Assembly: GCF_007197775.1 (NCBI RefSeq)
Contig: NZ_CP041638.1
Span: 1,550,001 to 1,614,000 of the forward strand
From: Thalassotalea sp. PS06
Lineage (GTDB): Bacteria > Pseudomonadota > Gammaproteobacteria > Enterobacterales > Alteromonadaceae
Direction: 5' to 3'
Length of the DNA: 64,000 nucleotides
The position numbers were made by a program, and so were the translations under genes. Positions 33,426 through 43,781 of the stretch are shown here, in pieces (position 1 is the first letter of the stretch; every line of letters begins with the position of its first letter). The notes under the pieces are model-generated. The model saw nothing but the letters and a program-made list of their open reading frames with translations. It was not told the origin of the DNA and searched no databases.

Positions 33426-35933
33426 ATGTCGGTTTGGGCCACTCAATCCTGGCGGTTATTTCGCCATGAATTAAAGCGTGGAGAGCTGACCATAGTTGCA
33501 TTGGCATTGATTATCGCCGTTGCCAGTGTGTTCAGCTTATCGGGCTTTTCCGCGCAGATTAAATCTGCTCTTATCCAACAAAGTAATAGTTTTATTGCCA
33601 GTGATCGTATTTTGCAATCGCCACGTCCGATTGACGAAAAGTACGTAGACAAGGCCAACGAGATGGGCATCGCTAACGCTGAATTGCTTGAATTTTCTTC
33701 TATGGTTTTTGGCGAAGAGGAGATGGTTCTAGCGTCCGTAAAATCGGTTAGCGAGGGTTATCCTCTGCGTGGCAATTTAATGATCGCTAAGGTCGAAGGC
33801 AACGATTTGGCTGATGTAGGTGCCAGTCAACCGCCACAACCGGGCAATGCCTTTGTCGGGCAATCGTTGTTAAACAACCTGAATCTAAAACCGGGTGATA
33901 CCTTTGAGCTTGGAAACAGTCAATTCAAGATATCTGGCGTTATTGACAAAGAACCCGATGCATCATTTAGCGTTTTTACTTCAGGTCCACGAGTGCTTAT
34001 CAACATCAAAGATGTGCCTGCAACTGGCGTGGTGCAACCGGGAAGTCGCCTGACTTATAAATATCTATTCGCAGGCGAAGGGATTGAAGAGTTTTCAAAG
34101 TGGGTAAAACCACAAATTCTCGATACCCAGCGTTTTCGTGATATCAAGGACCAACAAAGCCCACTTGCAAGGGCGTTGAATCGTGCGGAAAGTTATTTAT
34201 CTCTGGCTAGCATGTTGGGAATTATTCTTGCAGCGGTGGCGGTGTCGGTGGCTTCGAGACGTTATGGCCAACGCCATCAACCTATGGTTGCCGTTTACAA
34301 ATCTATCGGTGCATCGTCGTCGTTTATTTCTAAATTGTATCTCCTGCACTGGACCGCATTGGCAGGCTTTTCGATCATAGCGGGTCTGGTAATCGGTTAT
34401 GGTATCCAATATTTGGGTATTAAATTCATGGCGGATGTAGTGCCAGATGTATCGTTAACAATAACCGCTTTCCCGGTAATGGTTGCGGTTTTCACTGGAG
34501 TTATTTGTGCGATTGCGTTTGCGATTACGCCGATGCGACAGCTAGTGGCAACACCCGCAATATCGGTTATTCGCGGCTTTAGCGGCTTTGAACGTGCATT
34601 AACCTGGTTAGAAAGAACGCCACCATTATTAGCAGTGGTGTTGCTGTTATGGATATTTAGTCAGGATCTAGTGTTAACGACAGCCCTTATTCTAGGTGCC
34701 GGAGCCATCATTTTTGTGATTCTGGTGTTAGGGCATGTGCTGATTAACGCCGGGCGCTCGGTTGGCAGTCAGGCTGGTCAGGCGTTTCATTTGTCGATGG
34801 CCAATCTTAAACGTCGGGCAAAAGCCAATCAGGTGCAGCTTGTCAGCTTCACCATTGCCATCCAGTTGTTATTGTTGATGCTGGTGGTACGCAATGATTT
34901 AATCAACGAATGGCAGGCGCAGTTACCACAAAATACGCCAAATCAGTTTCTGGTGAATGTCAGTAAAACTCAGGTTCCTGCGGTAGAAGGCTTTCTCGAG
35001 CAACAAGGGCTGGCAGCCAGTGATTTGTATCCTATTGTTCGCGGCCGTCTTTCTGCGATCAATGAAGAGCAGGTCCGTCGCCGGGTTTCTAAGGAAGAGG
35101 AAAACGCTAGTGAACAGGGACGCCGTGGCATTGGCCGCGAGTTGAATTTAACCTGGCATCAAAATCTTCCTAAAGAAAATGAGGTCATTGAAGGTGAATG
35201 GTTCAGCAAAGAAAACCCGAAGCCGGAAGTTTCAGTGGAGCAGCGATTGGCTGAACGCCTGCAGATTGGCGTTGGTGATGAGCTAACTTTCCAAATCGGT
35301 AGTGAAGTGGTGTCTATGCCAGTTACCAGCATACGTACCGTAAACTGGCAATCGATGCAGCCAAACTTCTATATGATTTTTTCTGAGTCGGTACTGGCAG
35401 ATTTCCCTGCAACCTATATTGCCGCCATTTACGTGCCGGCCATGCAAAAATCAGAATTCCAGGACTTTTTGAAAAACTACCCAACCATTAGCATTATCGA
35501 TGTGGATGCGATCATCTCGCAGTTAAGAACGGTGATCTCTCAGGTTTCACTGGCGGTAGAGTTTATCTTAATCCTGGTGTTAATTGCCGGAGCTCTGGTA
35601 TTGGTGGCTCAGGTCCAGGCGAGCATGGAAGAGCGTGAAAGGGAACTAGCGATACTTCGTACCTTAGGAGCCAAAGGCAGCTTGCTTACCAATAGCGTGT
35701 TACTTGAGTTCATTATTCTCGGCTCTATCGCCGGATTGCTTGGCAGTTTATCGATGGAGCTTGGTGTTCTTATCCTGCAAACGCAAGTGTTTGATATGAG
35801 CGCGAGTATTCATTGGCAATATTGGATATTAGGGACTGTGATAGGAGCAACCGTGGTTGGTTTCCTAGGAATGGCATCCTGCTATCGATTATTAAAGCTT
35901 TCCAGCTTGACCTTGATTCGACGTACCTTGTAA
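33426..35933 (+). CDS. ybbP: FtsX-family permease YbbP
   Basis: 835 residues (E. coli 804). An N-terminal helix and a large periplasmic domain are followed by FtsX-like membrane clusters (about 265-400 and 720-830) with SLASMLGIILAAVAVSVASRR and the ERERELAILRTLGAKGSLL segment that contacts the ATPase. Forms a complex with YbbA. Ends before a shared terminator. Confidence 0.92.
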   Translation: MSVWATQSWRLFRHELKRGELTIVALALIIAVASVFSLSGFSAQIKSALIQQSNSFIASDRILQSPRPIDEKYVDKANEMGIANAELLEFSSMVFGEEEMVLASVKSVSEGYPLRGNLMIAKVEGNDLADVGASQPPQPGNAFVGQSLLNNLNLKPGDTFELGNSQFKISGVIDKEPDASFSVFTSGPRVLINIKDVPATGVVQPGSRLTYKYLFAGEGIEEFSKWVKPQILDTQRFRDIKDQQSPLARALNRAESYLSLASMLGIILAAVAVSVASRRYGQRHQPMVAVYKSIGASSSFISKLYLLHWTALAGFSIIAGLVIGYGIQYLGIKFMADVVPDVSLTITAFPVMVAVFTGVICAIAFAITPMRQLVATPAISVIRGFSGFERALTWLERTPPLLAVVLLLWIFSQDLVLTTALILGAGAIIFVILVLGHVLINAGRSVGSQAGQAFHLSMANLKRRAKANQVQLVSFTIAIQLLLLMLVVRNDLINEWQAQLPQNTPNQFLVNVSKTQVPAVEGFLEQQGLAASDLYPIVRGRLSAINEEQVRRRVSKEEENASEQGRRGIGRELNLTWHQNLPKENEVIEGEWFSKENPKPEVSVEQRLAERLQIGVGDELTFQIGSEVVSMPVTSIRTVNWQSMQPNFYMIFSESVLADFPATYIAAIYVPAMQKSEFQDFLKNYPTISIIDVDAIISQLRTVISQVSLAVEFILILVLIAGALVLVAQVQASMEERERELAILRTLGAKGSLLTNSVLLEFIILGSIAGLLGSLSMELGVLILQTQVFDMSASIHWQYWILGTVIGATVVGFLGMASCYRLLKLSSLTLIRRTL

Positions 35934-35963
35934 CGCCGAGTTAGCATTCATCCATTCAATGTA

Positions 35964-35992
35964 AGAGCCAGCGAAATCGCTGGCTCTGTTAT
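35964..35992. terminator. Terminator between ybbP and yfcH
   Basis: AGAGCCAGCGA-AATCGCTGGCTCT, a 10-bp stem between convergent genes, followed by GTTATTTT. Confidence 0.8.
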
Positions 35993-36030
35993 TTTGGAAT
36001 CCTTAGTTTAAGCTCTTTGTTTTAGACTCT

Positions 36031-36933
36031 TTATTTTAGGAGCTGGGCAAACGCGTCTTTGATGTCAGCGTGCTCGAAGCTATAGCCGGCGCTTATCAAT
36101 GCTATCGGCAAAACTCGTTGACCGAACAGCAGTAAATCAGACATTTCCCCGAAAAGAGCGCGCAGCACAAATGCCGGCATGGTGGCAAAATTTGGTCGGT
36201 TTAACGCGTCAGCCAGCGCTTCGCTAAATTCACGGTTAGGCACTGGGTTTGGTGCTGTCATATTCACCGGGCCGCGCAGAGTGTCATTTTCGATAATAAA
36301 CTGTATGGCATTGACCATATCGTCAATATGGATCCAGGACATGATTTGTTTACCATGAGACAATTGTCCGCCCATACCGAGTCGATAGGCCGGGATCATT
36401 TTCGCCAGTGCGCCGCGATTTCGTTCTAACACAATACCTGTTCTTAACAGGCATAACCGAGTCTTGTTTTTACATAATCTTGCTTTATCTTCCCAGACTT
36501 TACACACCTGATGACTAAATTCGGGGTAACAATCTTTGAAAGTCTCATCAATATCTTGTTCGCCCTGGCGACCATAATACCCAATGGCGGAGCCAGATAA
36601 GAAAACAGCAGGAGGGTTATCACTGTCGTTGATTAGCTTGCTTAGCTGTTCGGTGATTTGCCAGCGACTCTGGCAGATTTTTTGTTTTTGGGTTCGATTC
36701 CAACGCTTATCGACTAAGGGTTGCCCCGCAAGATTAATGACGATGTCAAAGTCATTGAGATTGTCCAGCTTATCCAAGGTGTCAATAAAGGTCATCACTG
36801 CAGGATTAATGTCGCTGGGCATAATCGGTGTGTGTTGCCGTGACAATACGGTAAATTGATATTTATCCTGAAAGCGCTGAATAAAGTGGCTACCTATCAG
36901 CCCTGTGCCACCCGTAATTAATACATTCATCAT
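36031..36933 (-). CDS. yfcH: NAD-dependent epimerase/dehydratase-like protein, YfcH/TIGR01777 family
   Basis: 300 residues. SDR Rossmann motif ITGGTGLIGSHF at the N-terminus, SGSAIGYYGRQGE around the active Tyr, and a C-terminal DUF1731-like region (GPVNMTAPNPVPNREF and later LRALFGEMSDLLLFGQRVLP). The family role is unclear. Single gene, divergent from the AI-2E-type transporter. Confidence 0.88.
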   Translation of the reverse strand: MMNVLITGGTGLIGSHFIQRFQDKYQFTVLSRQHTPIMPSDINPAVMTFIDTLDKLDNLNDFDIVINLAGQPLVDKRWNRTQKQKICQSRWQITEQLSKLINDSDNPPAVFLSGSAIGYYGRQGEQDIDETFKDCYPEFSHQVCKVWEDKARLCKNKTRLCLLRTGIVLERNRGALAKMIPAYRLGMGGQLSHGKQIMSWIHIDDMVNAIQFIIENDTLRGPVNMTAPNPVPNREFSEALADALNRPNFATMPAFVLRALFGEMSDLLLFGQRVLPIALISAGYSFEHADIKDAFAQLLK

Positions 36934-37105
36934 AAACCCACATCAAAAGGCAATTGCTAATGTTAGCGTAGCTATTTTAGCTATCGTGTCTGCCACATTA
37001 GATAGAAAACAAAATTCGCTACCAATAATAATTGTAATACCTGATTGCTTACCTTACCGATCATTTTTTGCTAAGGTATTTGAAAATCAATTAGTTGGAA
37101 TATTA

Positions 37106-38203
37106 ATGACTCAGGTTAATCAGGGACAAACCAAGGAAAGTGGGGTGGTAAGGGTAATCCTTATCGTGGCACTACTGGTGATTATTATGGCTGGTATTAA
37201 AGAGGCCAACAATCTTCTCGTTCCGTTTTTATTATCCATTTTTATCGCTATCGCCTGTAATCCGTTGGTCAATAAGGCCGTTGAATATAAGGTGCCGAAA
37301 ACTCTGGCGGTATTAGTTGTTATCGGTATGTTTTTTGGCGCGGGCTTTTTAATCGCCGGTTTACTTGGTAATTCGTTAAACGAGCTATCGACACAAATGC
37401 CAACCTATAAAGCTCAGGTTACCGAAAAGTTTGCGGGGCTCATCGATTTTCTCGCTGCCAATAACGTTCGGGTGTCAAAATCTTTCTTTATGCAGTATCT
37501 CGACCCAGGAGCGGCGATGGGATTTGCGGCCAATATGCTGTCGAGCTTCGGCAATATTATGGCAAACCTGTTTTTCATTATTCTGACCGTGGTATTCATG
37601 CTGTTAGAAGCCTCGACTATCCCAACCAAGCTGCATCTTGCATTCCAGGATCCGCAGATGAAAATGGATCAGATTGATAAGTTTTTGTCCTCAGTGAATC
37701 AATATCTGGCGATAAAAACCGTGGTCAGTATTGGTACCGGTATTTTGGTGAGTACCATGCTTTGGGCATTTGGTCTAGATTTCTATCTGTTGTGGGGCGT
37801 CGTTGCCTTTCTGTTTAACTTTATTCCTAACATTGGTTCCATCATCGCTGCGGTTCCTGCTGTGCTGTTGGCCCTGGTGCAACTTAGCCCGACTATCGCT
37901 GGCTTCATTGGTCTTGGCTATATTCTCATTAACACCGTAATGGGCAATATCGTTGAACCTCGTTATCTTGGTAAAGGTCTGGGGTTATCAACCTTAGTGG
38001 TTTTCCTGTCGTTGGTATTCTGGGGCTGGTTATTAGGCACGGTTGGCATGTTGTTGTCGGTGCCACTTACCATGATTATCAAAATTGCTTTGGAAAACTC
38101 CGCCGAAGGGCATTGGTTTTCGGTATTACTCAGTGACTCACAAACTCTGGATTCAGAAGTTGAACAATTACAGCAGTCCGAAGAAGAGGAATCAAAAGCT
38201 TAA
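37106..38203 (+). CDS. AI-2E family transporter (PerM-like permease)
   Basis: 365 residues from ATG 37106; the frame is open further upstream but the N-terminal helix then loses its usual position. About eight membrane helices, with the family pattern FLLSIFIAIACNPLVNKAVEY and a C-terminal GNIVEPRYLGKGLGLSTLVVF. Members export AI-2 or other solutes; substrate not predictable here. The last base of the stop overlaps the next ATG (TAATG), so the two genes are coupled. Confidence 0.88.
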   Translation: MTQVNQGQTKESGVVRVILIVALLVIIMAGIKEANNLLVPFLLSIFIAIACNPLVNKAVEYKVPKTLAVLVVIGMFFGAGFLIAGLLGNSLNELSTQMPTYKAQVTEKFAGLIDFLAANNVRVSKSFFMQYLDPGAAMGFAANMLSSFGNIMANLFFIILTVVFMLLEASTIPTKLHLAFQDPQMKMDQIDKFLSSVNQYLAIKTVVSIGTGILVSTMLWAFGLDFYLLWGVVAFLFNFIPNIGSIIAAVPAVLLALVQLSPTIAGFIGLGYILINTVMGNIVEPRYLGKGLGLSTLVVFLSLVFWGWLLGTVGMLLSVPLTMIIKIALENSAEGHWFSVLLSDSQTLDSEVEQLQQSEEEESKA

Positions 38204-39096
38204 TGTCAACGCTTAGCAGCGGGTTATACGGTTTTAAAGGAATAAGCCAAGGCTTATTCCTGACGGGGCTGATAATCTCTATTGTGATGCTCTCTGCATT
38301 AATTAACTCTGGCCAGGCGATAGCAACGCCGGACTTAGAACAAGAGCCTGATCCAGAACCAGAACCAAGCTTTGCAAACAAAATTGTCTGGCCCGATAAT
38401 CGGCAAGTGGCTGTTTCCTTGAGTTATGATGATGCACTGAACAGTCAGCTGGACAATGCTATTCCTGCGCTTAATCAATATGGTTTTACGGCAAGCTTTT
38501 ACCTGACGCTCGCATCGGATGCAGTGCCAGGGCGCATAGAACAATGGCGCCAAGCCGTTAAACAAGGCCATGAACTTGGCAATCATAGTATTTTCCATGG
38601 CTGCTCAAAAGAGCCTGAAGATCGTGATTGGGTGGCCGAACATTTAGATTTATCGAAACGCAGCGTTGCCGATGTGGTCGCTGAAATAAGGGTAGCCAGT
38701 GATTATTTGTATGCTATCGATGGTAAGTCTACCCGCACTTTTACCGCGCCCTGTTTTGAAACCAAAGTCGCCGGTGAACAAAGCTTTCTCGACGATATTC
38801 GAGGAGATTTTATCGGTATCAAAGGCCACGAAAGGAATTTATCTAAAGCGGATAATCGCTTGTGGGCGGCGTTTGCTATAACTGGGCAAGCGTTGATTGA
38901 TTACGTTGAAGAGCAGGCAAAAGAGGCCAGTGTTATTCAAATCGTGTTTCACGGTATCGGTGGTGATCACTTGAGCGTAGACATTGACGCTCACCAGGCG
39001 TTATTGCGTTATTTAGATGCTAACAAGGATAAATATTGGGTAGCCGATTATCGGTCGATAATGGCGGTGGTAAACGAGCAAAGAGCGCCGCGCTAA
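38203..39096 (+). CDS. Polysaccharide deacetylase (NodB-like) family protein
   Basis: 297 residues. A signal sequence or anchor (GLFLTGLIISIVMLSALIN, about 16-34) is followed by a short acidic linker. The NodB domain has the motif-1 acidic pair SLSYDDAL and the metal histidines in GNHSIFHGC. The later motifs are less standard, so activity on chitin, peptidoglycan or another glycan is a guess. It overlaps the permease stop by one base. Confidence 0.8.
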   Translation: MSTLSSGLYGFKGISQGLFLTGLIISIVMLSALINSGQAIATPDLEQEPDPEPEPSFANKIVWPDNRQVAVSLSYDDALNSQLDNAIPALNQYGFTASFYLTLASDAVPGRIEQWRQAVKQGHELGNHSIFHGCSKEPEDRDWVAEHLDLSKRSVADVVAEIRVASDYLYAIDGKSTRTFTAPCFETKVAGEQSFLDDIRGDFIGIKGHERNLSKADNRLWAAFAITGQALIDYVEEQAKEASVIQIVFHGIGGDHLSVDIDAHQALLRYLDANKDKYWVADYRSIMAVVNEQRAPR

Positions 39097-39120
39097 TTGC
39101 TCGTCAAACTAAATGGATTG

Positions 39121-39417
39121 TTAAAAAACCTGTTTAAACGGTTTTACGGTGACAGATTTATAAACCCCAGCTTCAATGTAAGGGTCAGCATCGGCCCAGG
39201 TTTTGGCCTCTTTAAGGCTGGAAAACTCCAACACTAATAAAGAGCCAGTGAAACCGGCGTCGCCGGGGTTCTCATCATCAATCGCTGGACAAGGACCGGC
39301 TAAAACCAGGCGTCCTTCATCTTTAAGTTGTTTTAGTCTGGCAAGGTGTTTGTCACGAACCTGCATGCGCAACGGCAGACTGTTCTCAACGTCTTCGCTG
39401 ATAATCGCGTACAACAT
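39121..39417 (-). CDS. yciI: YciI-like protein
   Basis: 98 residues, ferredoxin-like YCII fold: [30 protein letters not shown] with the conserved acidic/His-type active pocket region, and [12 protein letters not shown] near the end. The biological role is unknown. It lies 2 bases downstream of yciB. Confidence 0.92.
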   Translation of the reverse strand: MLYAIISEDVENSLPLRMQVRDKHLARLKQLKDEGRLVLAGPCPAIDDENPGDAGFTGSLLVLEFSSLKEAKTWADADPYIEAGVYKSVTVKPFKQVF

Positions 39418-39419
39418 AG

Positions 39420-40022
39420 TTATTTCCCTGATTCTTCGTTGTTATTGATGTTATTGGTTGCGGCAACGTCAGCATCTGCTTCCGCTTGCTCCGGTTCCGG
39501 CTCGATATGCTTATAAATCAGCAACAATGAACTTAACGCGAACACGAAGGTTAAGATGGTTAGACCAAAGACTTTAAAGTTTACCCAGGTTTCCTGCGGG
39601 AAATTAAACGCCACATATAAGTTTAATACTCCACAAACCAGGAAAAAGCTGACCCAGGCATAGTTGTAGCGAGTCCAGATTTTCTTTGGCATGTTAATGG
39701 ATTCGCCTAACATGGCCTGCAACAGGTTCTTCTTGAAAAAGGCGTGGCTTACCCAAAGTCCAATCGCAAAAAATACGTTCACAATCGTGACTTTCCACTT
39801 AATAAACGCGTCGTTTTGAAAAAATAACGTCAGTGCTCCAAAAACGGCGATCAAGCCAAATAACCACCACTGCTTTTGCGGGATCTCTTTGCCTTGAATT
39901 TTCATGACGATAAGCTGGATCGCCGCTGATATTATCAGGGCGCCTGTTGCCCAATAAATGTCGACAGTTTTGTAGACAACAAAAAAGATGATGAGTGGAA
40001 TAAATTCGAAAAAAGCGGTCAT
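39420..40022 (-). CDS. yciB: Inner membrane septation protein YciB
   Basis: 200 residues with five to six membrane helices; [20 protein letters not shown] at the N-terminus and the [17 protein letters not shown] segment are family hallmarks. Implicated in cell envelope and septation in E. coli. The tail after the last helix is acidic and Asn-rich. Probable operon with yciI. Confidence 0.93.
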   Translation of the reverse strand: MTAFFEFIPLIIFFVVYKTVDIYWATGALIISAAIQLIVMKIQGKEIPQKQWWLFGLIAVFGALTLFFQNDAFIKWKVTIVNVFFAIGLWVSHAFFKKNLLQAMLGESINMPKKIWTRYNYAWVSFFLVCGVLNLYVAFNFPQETWVNFKVFGLTILTFVFALSSLLLIYKHIEPEPEQAEADADVAATNNINNNEESGK

Positions 40023-40145
40023 AGAAGTTAATTTTTTACCAGTAGTTATTTGTCATTTTAGCGAAACATCTGCCTGGAGACTACCGCAAACTCTGATAAA
40101 AATGTAAGTGAGTTTGAATCCTTGTAAACCTCAGATTTTATAGGG

Positions 40146-40856
40146 TTATAAACGATAAAGAAGTTTGTCGAGATCATCCACTCGGCCATTACGGGTTGAT
40201 TCAATTTTTAACGGGTGGCGAAGCTCATTCCACTTGGTCACTTTGCCACCCTTATTCACATGTGGGAATGGCGCCGCTTGCAATGGCCAGTCGAGTAAAG
40301 ATTCTATGGTCTGCCACCAGTTTGCCTGATCTGGCGATAACCGAGTGAAATCGGTTGGCCGTTCGGCAAAATAGTCGAAAACCTGTTGTTGATGGGCATT
40401 GAAACTCTCGATTAGAAACGCATCATCTGCCAGCATTTCCAACGAGTACTGAGAAAATACATCAGCATAACAACGTTTTAATATCGGATTAAATCCGCCG
40501 TCGGTGCGCTGTAAATTTGTTTGCATTCTCTGTAATAATTGACGAATCGACGGCAGCCAGGATTGAATATCTCGCTCTAAGTAAATAAATCGTGCGTTTG
40601 GGAATAGACTATCAAGCCTTCGGTAATCGTTAAATATCGGTGTATCGGCAATTACGTCAGCCTGGTTAAAGGTCTTCAAGGTATACGCTGTATGTGCGAC
40701 CTTCAGACCCTGCTCAAGCATTGCCAGGCAAAAACTGGTTGTGGCGGTTCTGGGAAGTGATACCACAAACAGTTTCGGTTGATTGCTATTGATTTGCATA
40801 AACAAATTGCTCAAGGCTAATTGATTAATCGACGGTGTAACCGAATGGGTTATCAA
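40146..40856 (-). CDS. Sulfotransferase-family protein
   Basis: 236 residues from ATG 40856, which overlaps the M24 peptidase by 32 bases; an ATG at 40799 would avoid the overlap and begin just before the fold. The PAPS 5'-phosphosulfate loop SLPRTATTS and the RFIYLERDIQSWLPS region fit the family. Acceptor unknown. Follows the peptidase gene on the same strand. Confidence 0.75.
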   Translation of the reverse strand: MITHSVTPSINQLALSNLFMQINSNQPKLFVVSLPRTATTSFCLAMLEQGLKVAHTAYTLKTFNQADVIADTPIFNDYRRLDSLFPNARFIYLERDIQSWLPSIRQLLQRMQTNLQRTDGGFNPILKRCYADVFSQYSLEMLADDAFLIESFNAHQQQVFDYFAERPTDFTRLSPDQANWWQTIESLLDWPLQAAPFPHVNKGGKVTKWNELRHPLKIESTRNGRVDDLDKLLYRL

Positions 40857-42051
40857 TGCTGTGCGAGGGTTCAGTAAACCATTTCGGACCAGTATCTGTC
40901 ATATAAAAATGGTCTTCTAATCGGACCCCAAATTCACCCGGAATACAAAGCATGGGCTCATTAGAAAAGCACATACCTTTGGCCAACGGAGTTTGCTCAT
41001 TGCCAACTAAATAGGGCCATTCATGAATATCCAGACCGATACCGTGACCGGTTCGGTGCGGCAAACCTGGCAATTGGTATTCTGGGCCATAGCCTTTTGA
41101 TGCAAGATAAGCGCGCGCGGCATCATCAACGTCGGAGCAGGGGTGATTCGGTTTGGCGGCGGCAAAGGCGATTAATTGTGCCTGTTTTTCATGTTCCCAC
41201 ACCTGGCGCTGGCGCTCACTGGCTTCCCCAAACACATATGAGCGGGTGATATCAGAGTGATAGCCATAAAGTTCACAACCGGTATCAATAAGTACCATAT
41301 CGTTGATATCCAGTGTTTTAGGCTTGGCTACGCCGTGAGGATACGCGGTATCTTCGCCGAATAAGACAATGCAAAAATAGGAACCGGCACTCGCGCCAAG
41401 CTTTTTGTGGGCGGCATCAATAAACTGTTCGACTTCACTAACCGTGATACCCGGGTATAAAATTCTGGCGGCGGCCTGTTGCGCAACCAGAGTGATATCT
41501 TTAGCTCGCTGCATGATGGCAATCTCCTGCTCAGACTTTTGCATTCGACAGCCGGCAGTCACAACCTTTGCATCTAACCATTGATAATTATCGGTAAGCA
41601 GATTGATACCGTTGGCAATGAAAAACGGCGTTAGTTCATCAACACCAATGTTACCGGAATCAATATTTAACCCGGTTAATACATCCACAAATAGCTGATA
41701 TGGACTCTCGTGCTCGTGCCAGGTGTGTACCTTGCCATCGACCGCCATATATTGTTTTAACGTATCGTATTCAAAATAAGGGGCGATGTACTCAACTTTG
41801 CCGACAGCCGGTAATATTGCTCCGACCATTCGCTCCGAAGGATACCAGTTGGTGCCGGTAAAATAGGTTAGATTGGTGCCGGCATTGAGATAAACCGCAT
41901 GGATCCCGTGGTTTTGCATGATTTTTTGAGCGCGCTCTATCCGAGCAGCATACTCGCCATCACTGATGCCCTGCAGATCTGCACACATATCCGTTAGGTT
42001 TGCCAACTCTTGCGCAGCCGTTGAACCGCCGATTCCATACTTATTAATCAT
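40825..42051 (-). CDS. M24 aminopeptidase (Xaa-Pro peptidase family)
   Basis: 408 residues. A creatinase-like N-terminal domain is followed by the pita-bread metallopeptidase fold: metal ligands in LIDTGCELYGYHSDITRS (two Asp), HRTGHGIGLDIHE (His), SNEPMLCIPGE (Glu) and VRLEDHF (Glu). Complete active site, so probably active on Xaa-Pro bonds. Confidence 0.88.
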   Translation of the reverse strand: MINKYGIGGSTAAQELANLTDMCADLQGISDGEYAARIERAQKIMQNHGIHAVYLNAGTNLTYFTGTNWYPSERMVGAILPAVGKVEYIAPYFEYDTLKQYMAVDGKVHTWHEHESPYQLFVDVLTGLNIDSGNIGVDELTPFFIANGINLLTDNYQWLDAKVVTAGCRMQKSEQEIAIMQRAKDITLVAQQAAARILYPGITVSEVEQFIDAAHKKLGASAGSYFCIVLFGEDTAYPHGVAKPKTLDINDMVLIDTGCELYGYHSDITRSYVFGEASERQRQVWEHEKQAQLIAFAAAKPNHPCSDVDDAARAYLASKGYGPEYQLPGLPHRTGHGIGLDIHEWPYLVGNEQTPLAKGMCFSNEPMLCIPGEFGVRLEDHFYMTDTGPKWFTEPSHSIDNPFGYTVD

Positions 42052-42240
42052 GATTTTCCCGGGTTATTTCGAAATTTAAATACAATATTCAGATTATCTT
42101 CTTTTTACTGAAGAAAATGCAATTGGTATTAACAAGTTTCGTTGTTGTGTGGGGAAGGGGGGTTGGGCGTCGCAGAAAACAGTTCTTTAAAATCAGTACG
42201 GTAAATCAGTTTGTTAAATCAGTATGGTAAATTCGCGCTG

Positions 42241-42507
42241 TTAATCGCAGGAAATTTTGATATCGGAAGTGGGCACGGAGCAGCAAAGCAGGATTTCGCC
42301 GTCGCGAATGAAGGCCAGGGGTTCGCCATTAGTATATTCGGTAGAGCCCTCGAGTAAATCGACACGACAGGCTCCACAGAACCCGTCGCGGCAATGATAA
42401 TGGGCTTCGATATTGTGCTGCTCGAAAAACTCGAGCAGATTTTTATGGGTATGATGATCGAATTCAGACTCGACCACCTTTTCATTCACACAAATCTTGT
42501 TGCCCAT
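42241..42507 (-). CDS. yfaE: 2Fe-2S ferredoxin, YfaE-type
   Basis: 88 residues. Cluster ligands are in HYHCRDGFCGACRVDLL and the closing LLCCSVP. YfaE maintains the diiron-tyrosyl radical cofactor of NrdB. Located 9 bases downstream of nrdB, as in E. coli. Confidence 0.93.
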   Translation of the reverse strand: MGNKICVNEKVVESEFDHHTHKNLLEFFEQHNIEAHYHCRDGFCGACRVDLLEGSTEYTNGEPLAFIRDGEILLCCSVPTSDIKISCD

Positions 42508-42516
42508 TTCGTTGAA

Positions 42517-43647
42517 TTACAGATCGAAGTCTTCGAAATCGCTGCTATCAACGGCGCTGTCAGTTTGACCAACCAGGTAGGAAGAGATTTCGGTTTCTTG
42601 AGGCGCTACCTGCACATTGTCACTGGATAAATACGCATTAATCCATGGCAGAGGGTTAGATTTCACGGCAAATTGCGGCTCATAACCAATCGCTGTTAAA
42701 CGCTGGTTTGATAGATACTCGATATATTGTTTTAGGATCTCCGCATTCAGACCAATCATCGAGCCATCTTTGAACAGATAATCTGCCCATTGTTTTTCCT
42801 GCTCGATAACGTCTAAGAACAAGGCTAGGCCTTCTTCATGAAGCTCTTTGGAGATCTCCGTCATTTCTGGATCGTCTTTACCACTCGCCCATAGGTTTAG
42901 GATGTGTTGAGTGGCGGTTAAGTGTACCGCTTCATCACGAGCAATTAGCTTGATGATTTTTGCATTACCTTCCAAAAGCTCGCGTTCGGCAAATGCAAAT
43001 GAACAGGCAAATGACACATAGAAACGGATTGCTTCTAAGGCATTGGTTGAGCATACGGAAAGGTATAGCGCCTTTTTGATCTCGCGCTGGCTTACCACAA
43101 CCTCTTCGCCGTCAATGTCGTAGGTACCTTCACCTTGAGATTGATACAACTGTGATAACAGGATCAGACGGTCAAAGTAGTGGGAAATGGCACTGGCACG
43201 ATTCAGGATGTTTTCGTTGATTACGATATCGTCGAATACTTCACTCGGGTCGGTGAACAGGTTGCGAAGAATATGGGTGTATGAACGAGAATGGATGGTC
43301 TCGTAAAAGCCCCAGGTTTCAATCCAGGTTTCAAGCTCTGGAATCGATACTAAAGGTAAAAGGCATACGTTTACGCTTCGTGCAGCGATGGAATCCAGTA
43401 GGGTCTGATATTTCAGGTTTGAGATAAAGATGTGTTTCTCAGATGTAGTCAGAGACTGCCAGTCGGCACGGTCTTTAGAAATATCGACTTCTTCCGGACG
43501 CCAGAAAAATGATAATTGCTTTTCGATTAATTTTTCAAAAATAGGGTGTTTTTGCTGATCATAACGGGAAACATTGACCGTGTTACCCATGAACATTGGC
43601 TCGAGTAATGGATCGTTATTTACTCGGTTAAACGTTGAATACGTCAT
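42517..43647 (-). CDS. nrdB: Ribonucleotide reductase class Ia beta subunit
   Basis: Holds the diiron-tyrosyl radical. 376 residues from ATG 43647, chosen because GCAGGAG lies 6 bases upstream and the length equals E. coli NrdB; a further ATG at 43671 is less likely. Iron-ligand motifs are seen in [29 protein letters not shown] and [14 protein letters not shown]. Ends with an acidic tail SSDFEDFDL for binding NrdA. Confidence 0.96.
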   Translation of the reverse strand: MTYSTFNRVNNDPLLEPMFMGNTVNVSRYDQQKHPIFEKLIEKQLSFFWRPEEVDISKDRADWQSLTTSEKHIFISNLKYQTLLDSIAARSVNVCLLPLVSIPELETWIETWGFYETIHSRSYTHILRNLFTDPSEVFDDIVINENILNRASAISHYFDRLILLSQLYQSQGEGTYDIDGEEVVVSQREIKKALYLSVCSTNALEAIRFYVSFACSFAFAERELLEGNAKIIKLIARDEAVHLTATQHILNLWASGKDDPEMTEISKELHEEGLALFLDVIEQEKQWADYLFKDGSMIGLNAEILKQYIEYLSNQRLTAIGYEPQFAVKSNPLPWINAYLSSDNVQVAPQETEISSYLVGQTDSAVDSSDFEDFDL

Positions 43648-43781
43648 GTTTGCTCCTGCAGTTCCAGTCATTGGAACTTGCTAAAAATTCGCTAATTTAA
43701 AACGAAAGAAACCTCAGTGACTTAAAGGGGAAAGTGCACTGGGGTCTCTGTAATGGTTATCCGATCTAATTGATCGATGAA

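Noticed and set aside
36905..37105. N-terminal extension of the AI-2E family transporter
   Set aside because: The frame is open but overlaps the start of divergent yfcH, lacks a ribosome site, and the family begins at the ATG at 37106.
42185..42240. Short AAATCAGT-type repeats downstream of yfaE
   Set aside because: Three imperfect copies of an 8-base AT-rich word over about 50 bases; too weak to call a repeat or a site.
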